Assembly (NCBI RefSeq): GCF_046630445.1
Contig: NC_092339.1
Location: forward strand, 82,255,501 to 82,319,500
Length of the DNA stretch: 64,000 nucleotides
Origin: Rutidosis leptorrhynchoides
Lineage: Eukaryota > Streptophyta > Magnoliopsida > Asterales > Asteraceae
Reading direction: 5' to 3'
Below, in pieces: positions 1 through 12,753 of this stretch. The position numbers and the translations under genes are program-made. The notes beneath the pieces are model-generated. The model did not search any database and was not told where the DNA came from. It saw only the letters and a list, made by a program, of their open reading frames with translations. The stretch's first letter is position 1; each line of letters begins with the position of its first letter.

Positions 1-2936
1 TCCGGCTTCCACAAGGTCTGTATTACATTCTTTTAGTGCCCAATACGCCTTGTGTTCAACCTCGACAGGTAGATGACATGCCTTACCATATATTAATCGG
101 AAAGGAGTGGAACCAATGAGCGTTTTGAATGCGGTTCTAAATGCCCACAGCGCATCATCTAGCTTTCGATGACAGATTTTTGGATTATTCTTAACTGTTC
201 TTTCTAAAATTCGTTTAAGACCTCGATTTGTGTTTTCAACTTGGCCACTCGTTTGAGGGTGGTAAGAACTTGAGAAACGATGATTAACTCCATACTTTTT
301 AAGTACTTTCTCGAGTAATTGATTTGTAAAATGTGTTCCACGATCACTGATTAATGCTTTTGGAAGTCCGAATCGTGAGAAAAGGTTTTTGAGAAAGCTG
401 ATAACAACTCGAGCATCGTTAGTAGGTAGAGCTTTTGCTTCAGCCCATTTAGAAACATAATCGACTGCTACGAGAATGTATTTGCATTTGTTAGAGGCGG
501 GGAATGGACCCATGAAGTCAATACCCCAAATGTCAAATACTTCGCATACTAGGATGCTTTGTTGTGGCATTTCGTCTCTCTTGGAGATATTTCCAGATCT
601 TTGACAAGCATCACAGGTTTTTACCATATTATGTGCATCTTTGAAAATTGTAGGCCAGTAAAAACCTGAGTCAAAGTCCTTCTTAGCTGTATAGCTTGGT
701 CCGAAATGTCCACCAGCCGGTCCTTGATGACAGTGCTCCAGAAATTGGTGGTTTTTTTTGCCGTATACACATCGACGAATAACTTGATCTGCTCCTATAC
801 GAAAGAGATTAGGGCTTTCCCAGAAGTAAAACTTTAGATCAGCGAAAAATTTCTTCTTTTACTGATAAGTTTGATTCTTAACAAGAATTCCTGCGGCAAG
901 ATAATTGGCAAAGTCCGCAAACCATGGAATTTCTTCTTCCATTTTAATTTTCATAAAGAACTCGTCTGGAAGACTATCGTGAATAGTAGATTCGTCGAGT
1001 GTTTCTAAGTTAGGATTTTCAAGACGGGACAAGTGATCTGCAGCGAGATTTTCAGCACCCTTTTTATCCTTGATTTCAATGTCGAATTCTTGTGGGAGAA
1101 GAATCCAACGAATTAGTCTAGGCTTAGCATCTTGCTTCTTGATTAAGTACTTTAGTGCTGAATGATCAGTATAAATAATTGTTTTAGATAACACTAGGTA
1201 AGATCTGAACTTATCGAAAGTAAAAACTACTGCAAGAAGCTCCTTCTCAGTAGTTGTGTAATTCAACTGAGCTCTTGTAAGTATTTTACTTGCATAGTAG
1301 ATTGGTTGAAATTTGTTATCTTGACATTGACCTAAAACAGCTCCCCGCGCGAAATCACTAGCATCACACATTAGCTCGAAAGGTTTGGACCAGTCGGGTG
1401 ATACCATAATAGGTGCATTCGTAAGTTTCTCTTTCAGAATGGAGAAATCATTTAGACATTCATCGTTGAAATCGAATGTACTGTCTTTCTCAAGAAGTTT
1501 AGTCATGGGTCGAGCGATTTTGGAAAAGTCCTTTATGAATCACCGATAGAATCCCGCATGACCAAGGAAACTACGAATTCCCTTGACATTGGTTGGAGGA
1601 GGAAGTTTTGAAATGACGTCTATGTTAGCTTTGTCTACTTCCATTCCAGCTCGAGAAATCTTGTGTCCTAAAACAATGCCTTCCTTCACCATGAAGTGGC
1701 ATTTCTCCCAGTTTAAAACAAGATTTGATTCTTCACAACGAATTAGCATTCGTTCAAGGTTTGAGAGACATGTGTTGAAGGAGTCTCCAAAAACATAGAA
1801 ATCGTCCATAAAGACTTCTATACTTTCTTCAATCATGTCATGAAAAATTGCTATCATACACCTTTGGAAGGTGCCTGGTGAATTACATAATCCGAATGGC
1901 ATTCGTCGGTACGCAAAAGTACCAAATGGACAAGTAAAAGTGGTCTTGTCTTGGTCTTTTGGATCAATTGGAATTTGAAAATAACCGGAGAATCTATCAA
2001 GGAAACAGTAATAATCTTTTCCCTCCAAACGTTCTAGCATTTGGTCGATAAATGGTAGCGGGAAATGATCTTTCCTTGTAGCGTCGTTTAGACGACGATA
2101 GTCTATACAGACTCTCCACCTAGTCACTGTTCTTGTAGGAACGAGTTCGTTCTTATCATTTAGAATAACAGTCGTACCCCCTTTCTTGGGTACTACTTGT
2201 ACAGGACTTACCCACGGGCTATCGGATATAGGGTAAATTAACCCGGCATCAAGTAATTTGATAACCTCCTTTTTGACAACTTCTTTCATGTTAGGATTTA
2301 ACCTCCGTTGCCTTTGTACCACGGGTTTAAAATCTTCTTCCATTATAATTTTGTGAGTACAATAAGCAGGGTTAATCCCTGGAATATCAGTTATTTTCCA
2401 AGCAATTGCCTTTTTGTGGGTTTTTAAAATAGACATTAACCTACCCTTTTCGTCATCGGAAAGTTTTGATGAAATTATTACGGGTAATTGTGACGTTCCT
2501 TGGAGATAAGCATACTCCAAATGTTCAGGGAGTTCTTTAAGTTCCAAGGTGGGTGGTTCTTCCAAGGAAGATTTTATCCGGAACCTATTACCATCGATAA
2601 TTTCTTCAAAAGGTTCATCTTCCCCGGGAATTTCTTCTCCTACGTATTCTTCATCAGTGACTAACATAAACAGCTTGTCTAACTCTATATCGACATCAAA
2701 ATCTTCACCTTCACCCATCGGGGTGAAATCTGAGGTGTCGACATTTAATAGTTCTTGTAGTTCTTCATCAATACAACAATCAACAATGTCTATTTGGAAA
2801 CATTCGTCATCAGGAGACATAGGGTGTTTCATAGCCTTATCTATGTTCAATATAATTCTATCCTCCCCCATACCTAAGCTGAGATTTTTCTCTTTTATGC
2901 GCACAATTGCGTCCGCAGTATTTAGAAAGGGACGCC
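1..2936 (-). pseudogene. O: pol portion (end of protease, RT, RNase H, integrase)
   Basis: Fossil pol of element O, read leftward. RT lies at about 2300-1560, with PVVQRQRRLNPNM, SDSPWVSPVQVVPKKGG, WRVCIDYRRLNDATRKDHF and the catalytic EVFMDDFYVFG. RNase H is at about 1450-1050 ([19 protein letters not shown]). Integrase follows from about 840 to base 1; the zinc-binding segment and DDE core can be read in the reverse complement (for example the tracts at 430-540 and 590-620). The domain order PR-RT-RH-INT is that of Ty3/gypsy, and the residues match the Athila clade closely, being about three quarters like those of A and B. The frame is broken in a few places. The protease part continues at 35606, beyond the insertion of A. 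Confidence 0.88.
2932..2936. repeat. Target site duplication of A, left copy (ACGCC)
   Basis: ACGCC directly precedes the TGATG start of A. The same five bases follow A at 35606-35610. The O protease sequence reads continuously across this point when A is disregarded, which fixes the insertion site. Confidence 0.9.
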
Positions 2937-4932
2937 TGATGTTATGCGAGGTGTATATGAAATAGCTTTATTTTTACAACTAAATACTATTAAAATACGA
3001 TACAATTTTACACAAGATATTTATTTATTTAAAGAATGGATATACCTAAACCTTGCTACAACACTTATAGGCAGTGTACCTAATCGTACAGTAGTGTAGT
3101 TTTTAGTAAGTCCGGTTCGTTCCACAGGGAATCTTTAAACAAAGCTTAACGCTATATTAGTTTTAATTTATAAAAATACAAATATATAAATAAGTAATAT
3201 TATTATTATAAAGGGGGGTTTTTACCGTTTAATAACCGGTTTATCGATTTTAAAAATTAGTCGCAGTTAAAACCTAATGTAAAATATTAAAAATAAATAT
3301 AACTTAATTTAAAGCGTAAAGTAAATAACGATAATGAAATTGCGATAAATAAAAGTGCGATAAAATAAAATTGCGATAATTAAAAAGTACGATAATTAAA
3401 AGTGCAATTAAATACAATAACAATAAATAAAAGTGAGATAATTAGAAGTGCAATTAAATATAAAATAAAGGAAATTAAATATGAAATAAAATAATTATGC
3501 TTATTTAAACTTCCATAATCATGATGTTTGACGTGTTGATTTTAGTTTTATGCCCATGGGTTAATTGTCCTTTGTCCTGGATTATTCAATATGTCCGTCT
3601 GGTTTTTGTCCATAACAGTCCATCAGTCATAAATATAAAGTGCGAGTATCCTCGTCAAATTATCCTTATACCCGAAGTTAAATATTCCAACTAATTGGGG
3701 ACTTAAACTGTAACAAGATTTTAATACTTTGTTTAATAATTACACCAGGTTATCGACTGCATGTAACCCAAGGTTTTAATACTTTGTTATCAATTATGCC
3801 AAGTGTCCTTGTACATAATTTCACCCCTGTTTTAATAATTCTAGTGACTATTAATCCATTCCCGTGTCCGGTTAAATGAACGATTATTCGTACATATAAA
3901 TATCCCGCCCATCGTGTCCGATCGAGTGTATATGGTTATTTATAGGTACATCCAATTGTAAATCTTTATATTAAAATTATCAAACTATCATTTAGTTAAA
4001 CAAATATAAAGCCCATTAATATCCCATAGTCTAATTTCCACAAGTGTCGTTCTTTTGTCCAAACCCCAATTATGGTACAAAGCCCAATTACCCAATTTTA
4101 ATATTTTTAGCCCAACATCATGATTACTTCGTCTTAAATAAGAATAATAATAATTTAGCTACGAGACATTAATGTAAAAAGGTTGAACATAACTTACAAT
4201 GATTAAAAATAGCGTAGCGTTACACGGACAGAATTTCGACTTACACCCTTACAACATTCGCTAACATACCCTTATTATTAGGATTTAAAATTAAAATTAA
4301 AATTAAAATTAAAATATAAATTATATATATATATATTTATGTATATAGAGAGAGATGATATATGGATATTTAAAATGATCAAAATGCGTTTCCTTTTATA
4401 GGCAGATTTGGTTTTGAGTGCTCCGCGAGTCGCGGTGAATTTACCCTTCAAACTCCGCGAGTCGCGGAGTTTGAATATCCAGCTCACTCCAATTTGGATC
4501 TTAGCTTTGCCGACGGATTTTAATAATATAAATATATAATTTATATAATTAATTATATATTATATTATATTTATATACATAATTAATTTGTAACTTTCGG
4601 TCCGTTGCGTCGAGCGTTGAGAGTTGACTCATGTCCCGGTTCAAAATTTTCGAACGTCCTTGCGTACAATTTAATATCTTGTACTTTGCGTTTTGAATCT
4701 TGTACTCTTGTAATTTCGAGACGTTTCTTATCAATAATTGGAACCACTTTGATTGTATTTTGTACTTTTGAGCTTTTTGGTCGTTTGCATCTTCAATTCG
4801 TCGAATCTGTCTTTTATCTTCACCTTTTATTATTTAAACGAATATTACTTGTAAATAGGACAACTTCAACTAAAAGCTTGTCTTTCTTGAGGGATAATGC
4901 TATGAAATATATGTTCATTTTTAGCATTATCA
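2937..4932 (-). repeat. A: 3' LTR
   Basis: LTR of about 2.0 kb, bounded by TGATG on the left and TATCA on the right (plus strand) and matching 33640-35605 at about 98 percent by eye. In the minus-strand sense, U3 begins at 4932. The paired palindromes and TATA box lie at 4391-4473. A short run of AATTAA-type repeats is at 4285-4315, followed by a short AT repeat. The terminal 45 bases (2937-2981) differ from the corresponding end of B's LTRs. Plus-strand frames in it are antisense and carry no recognisable domain. Confidence 0.9.
4391..4473 (-). promoter_or_regulatory. A 3' LTR: paired palindromes plus TATA box
   Basis: On the minus strand, TATAAAAGGA (plus 4391-4400) lies 20 bases after the palindrome whose plus-strand form is CTCCGCGAGTCGCGG (4421-4435). 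A second palindrome, AACTCCGCGAGTCGCGGAGTT, is centred at about 4461, some 33 bp from the first. The same arrangement recurs in every Athila LTR here and in N2, which supports its being the core promoter. Confidence 0.75.
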
Positions 4933-4947
4933 AATATTCCCACACTT
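4933..4947 (-). promoter_or_regulatory. A: polypurine tract next to the 3' LTR
   Basis: The minus strand reads AAGTGTGGGAATATT immediately before the LTR start. This is the expected purine-rich plus-strand primer position, and the same sequence precedes B's 3' LTR at 9335-9349. Confidence 0.75.
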
Positions 4948-7008
4948 GAGCGTTGCTTGTCCTCAAGCAATATAGTCTTGAAATACTAGAATCACTTCTT
5001 TATTCTTTACACTTTGTACATCAGTGATTTCTATACGGTGGTATAAACAATGGTAGTAACGTTATGGTTTACAGTCTCACATGACTATAAAAATTTAAAT
5101 CCATTAAGGAAATTGGATCTTTATGAAAACATTTGATCTTTTGAAAATTAAATCTATCTTTTACCCTAGATAAGTTTTCCAGAATAACCCTTCACCGGTG
5201 TTTGCAAATTCTTTTTGTGGGTTTGGTGGGTTTCATATTTGAAATTTTTAGCTCAAAACTTGCGGTTTTGTGTCACCCACTTGCTAACCTTGTATTGGGA
5301 AAGCAACACGTCCAGTATACTTGCTCCGTATATTACCTTTCGATAAACTACCGTCCGGTTGTAAAGGAAAGCATTGAACAAGCAACTGTTAAGGCAATGT
5401 CCCCTGACATGCTTTTAATTATGGTCTATAACATGTCGGATGCAATTACTATCCTTGGTAGGAGCAATAGTAAAGCTCACCCTTATAATTTTTCGGTCTG
5501 GCACAAGGTCCTGTCCTTGACCATGCTATGCAACCACCGTTCTTACGGTTGACACCCGAATTGGTTCAGGCGACCTAATGAATTCCAGGTGAATTCCTAG
5601 GATTTTACGTTCAAAGGTAATGAACGCATTGAAAATGGGTTTTCAGAAAACAAATCGATTTGTAATTTGGATCAAAATATTTTCTCGTTCAAGCTCGAGT
5701 TTAGATATCATTGAATTCTATGAGTTTGAATTCTCAAACTTTAAGTTAAATCTCAAGGATTGAGTAATATCAGTCTTAAAAGCTGATTTTTGATCTTTTA
5801 AGAAGATTATCCTTTCTGGGGATCTGATTCATTAGTCTTATCAAGCTAATTTGCACGGTGCCCCCCATTGTACGAGATAAATCCTTCTCATGGTTAGGAT
5901 AAATCTGACCACTTGGCGACCCTGTTTGATGCTGAGGTCCGTGGATTTCCTGCTGATTTTAGTGATGACTTTTCTAGATTTTTCGTCAACCTACAGCTGG
6001 TCTGGACGACAACTTCCTGACCTAAATCAAGAAGCGCGTGTCTTTTTCGGAAGACTTTACTTTCTTTTAATGATAGAATTGATTCATCGTGTAGATCCAT
6101 CTTTCTTACAGTAAATCAGGTAAAACTTTTTAGTTTAGTCCAAAGCAAAAGTATTTTCAGTTATTTGTACAAAAATATGTGATATATGTTTTGAATAACT
6201 TGGTAAAATTTTTCCCACACTTGGCTTTTATTTTCTTTTTTATTGTCCTCTATTCCATTTTAAATGAATTTTAACATTTTGGTTTGTTTCTCAATTTATG
6301 TCCTTTCCAAGGTAACAATAATTTCGGTGTTAACACCTAGTTTTATCGTTCATAAATATATATATAAACATGATTTTGAGTTCATTTAATTGAAAATTTT
6401 GAAAAATTTTACTAGAATTGGATTGTCAGTATATAAGACTAGGTCTGTTCTTTATTATCATAGAGCACTAGATTCTAATACAACTACTGCGTTACTAGTA
6501 TTTTTAATAGTAACCAAGTGTTTAAGTCAAAAAAATTTTTAAAATCCGAAAGAATTTAACCCCTTCCCACACTTAAGATCTTGCAATGCCCTCATTTGCA
6601 AGAAATCAGTAACAATGTAAATTATTGACGGTGATTAGCGTAGAAAAATAATTAAATTTTACCAAAGTTTCCAACATATTGTTGTTTTATTGAATGATAA
6701 ATGGTGCACATCATTTGTTCATTCCGTCTTATTGTTATTTCACATATATTTTGCATCTTGTCGTCAAAATTGGTTGCTTTTGCTGAACTTAATGCCAGTC
6801 TTTGAAAATGCGTTGTTTTACCCTGTTGTGTACATAAAATAAACTGCAAACATATATACATATTTTTGAAGTTTGGTATATTACCCCACATTCAAAAATT
6901 ATTAAAATCTAATAATAAAAGTTAGAAAATTATAAAAACTATTACAATATCAACATAAGTGCTAAATGTAGTAACATTACAAAAATAAAATAAATAAAAC
7001 TAAATAAA
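4948..7008 (-). other. A: 3' untranslated region
   Basis: About 2 kb between the 3' ORF and the polypurine tract, aligning throughout with B 9350-11406. I find no convincing coding frame on either strand; the short plus-strand frames are antisense and lack any family resemblance. It carries two further copies of the AAGTGTGGG motif (plus-strand CCCACACTT at 6214-6222 and 6566-6574), both also present in B. Confidence 0.7.
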
Positions 7009-7327
7009 CTAGGGTTGATACTGATACCAGTAGGGGTTCCATGCATAACCGTATGTGTTATAAAATGCTTCAGCTGGGTTATAAGTGGGATACGGTGGTT
7101 GGATTTCTATAGACCAGGGAGGAAATACGGGCTTTGGAGTAGGAATATAGTTTCTACCTATATGTTGGCAATGAGCTATGATGTGGTTTTGATGAACTTG
7201 CCAATCTTCAAATGCTCGATGTCTAGAATTTTCATACTCTTGTGAAGCTATAAACCTTTGCATTTCTGTCATTTCATTTCCCCCTCCCACATTACCTGGC
7301 TGTTGATTTCTTTCAACCTGTGGATGT
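7009..7327 (-). pseudogene. A: C-terminal part of ATHILA ORF-1-like protein
   Basis: This encodes the end of the 3' ORF, with the motif MQRFIASQEYENSRHRAFED and a proline- and tyrosine-rich tail (YPTYNPAEAFYNTYGYAWNP). It matches the C terminus of B's 11407-12753 ORF nearly residue for residue. Element B is inserted directly upstream, and the rest of the gene resumes at 23802. The role of this protein in Athila elements is not established. It is often called env-like from its position, but no signal peptide or clear membrane anchor is visible here. Confidence 0.8.
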
Positions 7328-9334
7328 TGATGTGGTAGCGGAGGGGTATAAAATACTATTAATTTTTAGCAGGAAAATACTATTAAATACGATACAATTT
7401 TACACAAGATATTTATTTATTTAGAGAATGGATATACTTAAACCTTGCTACAACACTTATAGGCAGTGTACCTAATCGTACAGTAGTGTAGTTTTTAGTA
7501 AGTCCGGTTCGTTCCACAGGGATAATCTTTAAACAAAGCTTAACGCTATGTTAGTTTACTTTTATAAAAATACAAATATATATATATATATATATAGGTA
7601 ATATTATTATTATAAATGGGGGTTTTTACCGTTTAATGACCGGTTTGTCGATTTTAAAACTTTAGTCGCAGTTAAAACCAAATGTAAAATAATAAATAAA
7701 TACAAGACTTAATTTAAAGCGTAAAGTAAATAACGATAATGAAATTGCGAATAATAAAAGTGCGATAAAATAAACTTGCGATAATTAATAAGTACGATAC
7801 TTAAAAATGCAATTAAATACAATAACGATAAAAATGTGATAATTAGAAGTGCAATTAAATATAAAATAAAGGAAATTAAATATGAAATAAAAGAATTATG
7901 CTTATTTAAACTTCCGTAATCATGATGTTTGACGTGTTAATTTTAGTTTTATGCCCATGGGTTAATTGTCCTTTGTCCTGGATTATTTAATATGTCCTTC
8001 TGGTTTTTGTCCATAACAGTCCACCAGTCATAAATATAAAGTGCGAGTGTCCTCGTCAAATTATCCTTATACCCGAAGTTAAATATTCCAACTAATTGGG
8101 GACTTAAACTGTAACAAGATTTTAATACTTTGTTTAATAATTACACCAGGATGTCGACTGAGTGTAACCCAAGGTTTTAATATTTTGTTATCAATTATAC
8201 CAAGTGTCCTTGTACATAATTTCACCCATGTTTTAATTATTCTAGTGGCTATTAATCCATTCCCGTGTCCGGTTAAATGAACGATTATTCGTACATATAA
8301 ATACCCCGCCCATCGTGTCCGATCGAGTGTATATGGTAATTTATAGGGACGCCCAATTGTAAATCTTTATATTAATATTAACAAACTATCATTTAGTTAA
8401 ACAAATATAAAGCCCATTAATAGCCCATAGTCTAATTTCCACAAGTGTCGTTCTTTTGTCCAAACTCCAATTATGGTACAAAGTCCAATTACCCAATTTT
8501 AGTAATTAGCCCAACATCATGATTACTTCGGATTAAATAAGCATATTAATAACTTAGCTACAAGACATTAAATTAAAAAGGTTGAACATAACTTACAATG
8601 ATTAAAAATAGCGTAGCGTTACACAGACAGAATTTCGACTTACACCCTTACAACATTTGCTAACATACCCTTATTATTAGGATTTAAAATTAAAATTAAA
8701 ATTAAAATATAAATTATATATATATATTTACGTATATATTGAGAGAGAGATAGATTATGGATGATGAAAATGATCAAAATTCGGTTGGCTTTATAGGGAA
8801 TTGAGTTCAGGGGTACTCCGCGACTCGCGGCAACTTTTGCCTTCAAACTCCGCGAGTCGCGGAGTTTGAAAATACAGCTCACCAACTTTGGAGTCTTTCT
8901 TGCCGACGGATTTTTATTATTTATATATAATATATAAATAATTATAAGAATTATTTAAATATTATATTATATTTATGTGCATAGTTGACTTGTAATTTTT
9001 AGTCCGTTGCGTCGAGCGTTGAGAGTTGACTCATGTCCCGGTTCCGGATTTTCGAACGTCCTTGCGTACAATTTTATATTTTGTACTTTGCGTTTTGAAT
9101 CTTGTACTCTTATAATTTCGAGACATTTCTTATCAATAATTGGAACCACTTTGATTGTATTTTGTACTTTTGAGCTTTTTGGTCGTTTGCGTCTTCAATT
9201 CGTCGAATCTGTCTTTTGTCTCCACCTTTTATTATTTAAAAGAATATCACTTTTAAATAGAACAATTGCAACTAAAAGCTTGTCTTTCTTGAGAAATAAT
9301 GCTATGAAATATATGTTCGTTTTTAGCATTATCA
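7328..9334 (-). repeat. B: 3' LTR
   Basis: LTR of 2007 bp, bounded by TGATGTGG (7328) and TATCA (9334) and matching 21719-23801. TATA (plus GGCTTTATA, 8787-8795) and paired palindromes (8816-8830 and 8845-8867) sit in the centre-right. The U3 module shared with N2 runs from 8816 to about 9047. Its AT repeat is short (8715-8730), unlike the 5' copy. Confidence 0.93.
8787..8867 (-). promoter_or_regulatory. B 3' LTR: paired palindromes plus TATA box
   Basis: The minus-strand TATAAAGCC lies 20 bases after the first palindrome (CTCCGCGACTCGCGG). The second palindrome is centred at about 8856. Architecture and spacing are as in A, O and N2. Confidence 0.75.
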
Positions 9335-9349
9335 AATATTCCCACACTT
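9335..9349 (-). promoter_or_regulatory. B: polypurine tract next to the 3' LTR
   Basis: Minus-strand AAGTGTGGGAATATT abuts the U3 end of the 3' LTR, the position at which plus-strand synthesis is primed in LTR retrotransposons. Confidence 0.75.
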
Positions 9350-11406
9350 GAGCGTTGCTTGTCCTCAAGCAATATCGTCTTGAAATACTAGAATCACTTC
9401 TTTATTCTTCAAACTTTGTACATCAGTGATTTCTATACGGCGGTATAAACAATGGTAGTAACGATATGGTTTACAGTCCCACATGACTATAAAAATTTAG
9501 ATCCATTAAGGAAATTGGATCTTTATGAAAACATTTGATCTTTTGAAAATTAAATCTAGTTTTTACCCTAGATAAGTTTTCCGGAATAACCCTTCACCGG
9601 TGTTTGCAAAATATTTTTGTGGGTTTGGTGGGTTTCAGATTTGAAAATTTTAGCTCAAAACTTGCGGTTTTGTGTCACCCACTTGCTAACCTTGTATTTG
9701 GAAAGCAACACGTCCAGTTTACTTGTCCCATATATTACCTTTCGGTAAACTACCGTCCGGTTGTAAAGGAAAGCGTTGAACAAGCAACTGTTAAGGCAAT
9801 GTCCCCTGACATGCTTTTAATTATGGTCTATAACGTGTCGGACGCAATTACTATCCTTTGTAGGAGCAATAGTAAAGCTCACCCTTATAATTTGTAGGTT
9901 TGGCACAAGGTCCTGTCTTTGACCATGCTATGCAACCACCGTTCTTACGGTTAACACCCGATTTGGTTCAGGTGACCTAATGAATTCCAGGTGAATTTCT
10001 AGGATTTTACGTTCAATGGTAATGAACGCATTGAAAATGGGTTTTTAGGAAACAAATCGGTTTATAATTTTGATCAAAATATTTTCTCGTTCAGGCTCGA
10101 GTTTAGATATCATTGAATTCCATGAGTTTGTAATTCTCAATCTTTAAGGTCAATCTCAAGGATTGAGTAATATCAGGCTTAAAAGCTGATTTTTGATCTT
10201 TTAAGGAGATTATCCTTTCTGGGGATCTGATTCATTAGTCTTATCCAGCTAATTTGCATGGTGCCCCCCATTGTACGAGATAAATCCTTCTCATGGTTAG
10301 GATAAATCTGACCACTTGGCGACCCTGTTTAATGCTGAGGTTCGTGGATTTCCTGCTGATTTTAGTGATGACTTTTCTAGATTTTTCGTCAACCTACAGC
10401 TGGTCTGGACGACAACTTCCTGACCTAAATCAAGAAGCGCGTTTCTTTTTCGGAAGACTTTACTTCATTTTAATGATGGAATTGATTCATCGTGTAGATC
10501 CATCTCTTCTTTTCTTTCATTGGGTAAAACAGTTTAGTTTAGTCCAAAGCAAAAGTATTTTCAGTTATTTGTACAAAAATATGTGACATATGTTTTGAAT
10601 AACTTGGAGAATTTTCCCACACTTGGCTTTTATTTTCCTTTTTATTGTCCTCTATTCCATTTTAAATGAATTTTAATATTTTGGTTTGTTTCTCAATTTA
10701 TGTCCTTTCTGAGGTAACAATAATTTCGGTGTTAACACCTAGTTTTATCGTTCATAAATATGTATAAACATGATTTTGAGTTCATTTAATTGAAAATTTT
10801 GAAATTTTTTACTAGAATTGAGTAGTCAGTATATAAGACTAGGGCTGTTCTTTATCATCAGAGAGCACTAGATTCTAATACAACTACTACTTTACTAGTA
10901 TTTCTAATGGTAACCAAGTGTAAAAGTAAAAATTTTAAAATCCGAAAGAATTTAACCCCTTCCCACACTTAAGATCTTGCATTGCCCTCATTTGCAAGAA
11001 ATCAGTAACAATTTAAATTATTGAGGGTGATTTGTGTGAAAATGATTAAATTTTACCAAAGTTTCCAAACATATTGGCTTTTGTTTGCTGAATGATAAAT
11101 GGTACACATCATTTGTTCATTCCGTCTTGTTGTTATTTCACATATATTTTGCATCATGTCGTCAAAATTAGTTGCTTTTGCTGAACTTAATGCCAGTCTT
11201 TGAAAATGCGTTGTTTTACCCTGTTGTGTACATAAGATAAACTGCAAACATATATACATATTTTTGAAGTTTGGTATATTACCCCACATTCAAAAATTAT
11301 TAAAATCTAAGAATAAAAGTTAGAAAATTATAAAAACTATTACAATATTAAATAAGTATTAAACGTATCAACATTACAAATTACAAAATAAATAAAACTA
11401 AGTAGA
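9350..11406 (-). other. B: 3' untranslated region
   Basis: About 2 kb with no convincing coding capacity, colinear with A 4948-7008. It contains AAGTGTGGG-type motifs (plus-strand CCCACACTT at 10616-10624 and 10972-10980). The plus-strand frames in it are antisense to the element and have no recognisable domains. Confidence 0.7.
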
Positions 11407-12753
11407 CTAGGGATAATACTGATACCAATAGGGGTTCCACGCATAACCATAGGTGCTATAAAATGCTTCGGCTGGGTTATACGTAGGATACGGTGGTTGA
11501 ATCTCTATAGACCAGGGAGGGAAAATGGGCTTTGGAGTAGGAATATAGTTTCTACCTATATGTTGGCAATGAGATATGATTTGGTTTTGATGAACTTGCC
11601 AATCTTCAAATGCTCTCTGTCTAGCATTTTCGTACTCCTGTGAAGCTATAAACCTTTGCATTTCTTGCATTTCATTTCCCCCTCCTACATTACCTTGCTG
11701 TTGGTTTCTCTCAACATGTGGATGTCTACCATGGTATTGTACTGCGGCGTTATTGCGCCTCTTCAAAACTTTCGCACCATGGTATACATTTAAACCTATT
11801 GTATCGCGGGGTTCTGGTTCTTCGACTAATAATCCCCCCTGACTTATATCCACACCGAGATATTCAGCAATCAAAGTAATAAAAATACCACCTCCTATTA
11901 TGCTATGCGGTCTCATCCCCCTAACCATAGCTGATAAATAATAACCCACACAATAAGGTATACTTACAGCGCTTTGTGGGTCTCGAATACACATATGGTA
12001 AAACAAATCCTGTTCATTTACCTTTTCCTTGTTCTTACCTCTTTGTGTAATCGAATTAGCTAAAAACCTATGAATCACTCTTAATTCAGCTCTATCTATA
12101 TCCAAATAAGAGTAATTTCCCCCTTTGAATCGGTGATGGCTTGTCATTTGACTCCATACACCAAGTGTATCAAAATTTTCATCTATCTTTCTACCATTTA
12201 GTATCAACCCTCTACAATCGGCAGATGCTAACTCCTCAGGCGTATATATACGTAAAGCCTGAGCCATGTCTAGTAAAGACATGTGGCGCATCGAACCTCC
12301 TAACAAAAATCTAATAAAAGATCGATCGGTTAAACTAGCTACCCGATCATTTAATTCTATACTACACAACAATTCTTCACACCATACTTTATATACAGGT
12401 CTACGCATGGTGAATAAACGTACCCAGTCGTTAAAAGTAGAATTACCATACCTCTGTGCAAGTAATTCCCTAATTGGCCCGGCCAATTCTACAGCTTCTA
12501 ATGGTCCCCATTCTATGACCCTAGGTACCTCAACAACTTTAGAATGAAGAGTATGCAAACCCCTTTGGTATTTTGGATAATCTATCCAAAGTCTGTCAAA
12601 TCTCAGGTTCGGGTGCAAATCTTCCAAGTGCATATCAGAAAATGTCATGACTGGATGAGGTATATCTTGCTTGTAGTAGTTATCCACCTCCTGTTGTTCC
12701 GTATTCTCAGCAGGAGCATTGCGAGCTTGGGATGAAGATTCACCCCTTTCAGT
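11407..12753 (-). CDS. B: ATHILA ORF-1-like protein in the 3' (env-like) position
   Basis: Long open frame downstream of pol, about 448 codons from the upstream end of the frame. Recognisable ATHILA ORF-1-type segments are LAQRYGNSTFNDWVRLFTM (a conserved tryptophan block), FLLGGSMRHMSLLDMAQALR with IYTPEE following, RVIHRFLANSITQRG, NEQDLFYHMC, and SIIGGGIFITLIAEYLGVD. The C terminus is rich in Q, P and Y. There is no ATG at the head of the frame: it opens directly after a TTTTGTAG acceptor-like site at 12754, and its first possible start is a GTG at 12687. This fits expression from a spliced message, as proposed for the env-like ORFs of this clade. No obvious transmembrane helix is seen, so 'env-like' describes position only. 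The reading frame looks whole. Confidence 0.8.
   Translation of the reverse strand, partial: TERGESSSQARNAPAENTEQQEVDNYYKQDIPHPVMTFSDMHLEDLHPNLRFDRLWIDYPKYQRGLHTLHSKVVEVPRVIEWGPLEAVELAGPIRELLAQRYGNSTFNDWVRLFTMRRPVYKVWCEELLCSIELNDRVASLTDRSFIRFLLGGSMRHMSLLDMAQALRIYTPEELASADCRGLILNGRKIDENFDTLGVWSQMTSHHRFKGGNYSYLDIDRAELRVIHRFLANSITQRGKNKEKVNEQDLFYHMCIRDPQSAVSIPYCVGYYLSAMVRGMRPHSIIGGGIFITLIAEYLGVDISQGGLLVEEPEPRDTIGLNVYHGAKVLKRRNNAAVQYHGRHPHVERNQQQGNVGGGNEMQEMQRFIASQEYENARQRAFEDWQVHQNQIISHCQHIGRNYIPTPKPIFPPWSIEIQPPYPTYNPAEAFYSTYGYAWNPYWYQYYP

Noticed and set aside
4605-4949. Plus-strand frame of about 114 codons, also open in the other three Athila LTRs (9007, 23474, 35278)
   Set aside because: It is antisense to the element, repeated only because the LTRs are copies of one another, and shows no domain or composition typical of protein. 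Shared openness among copies about 98 percent alike is not evidence of selection.
5202-6114. Plus-strand frames in A's 3' untranslated region, with partners in B at 9604-9897 and 10293-10586
   Set aside because: They are antisense, have different lengths in the two copies and no recognisable motif.
11407-12753. Reading the 3' ORF as a true envelope gene
   Set aside because: It has the position of env-like ORFs in Athila but no visible signal peptide, fusion peptide or clear membrane anchor. ATHILA ORF-1-like is the safer name.
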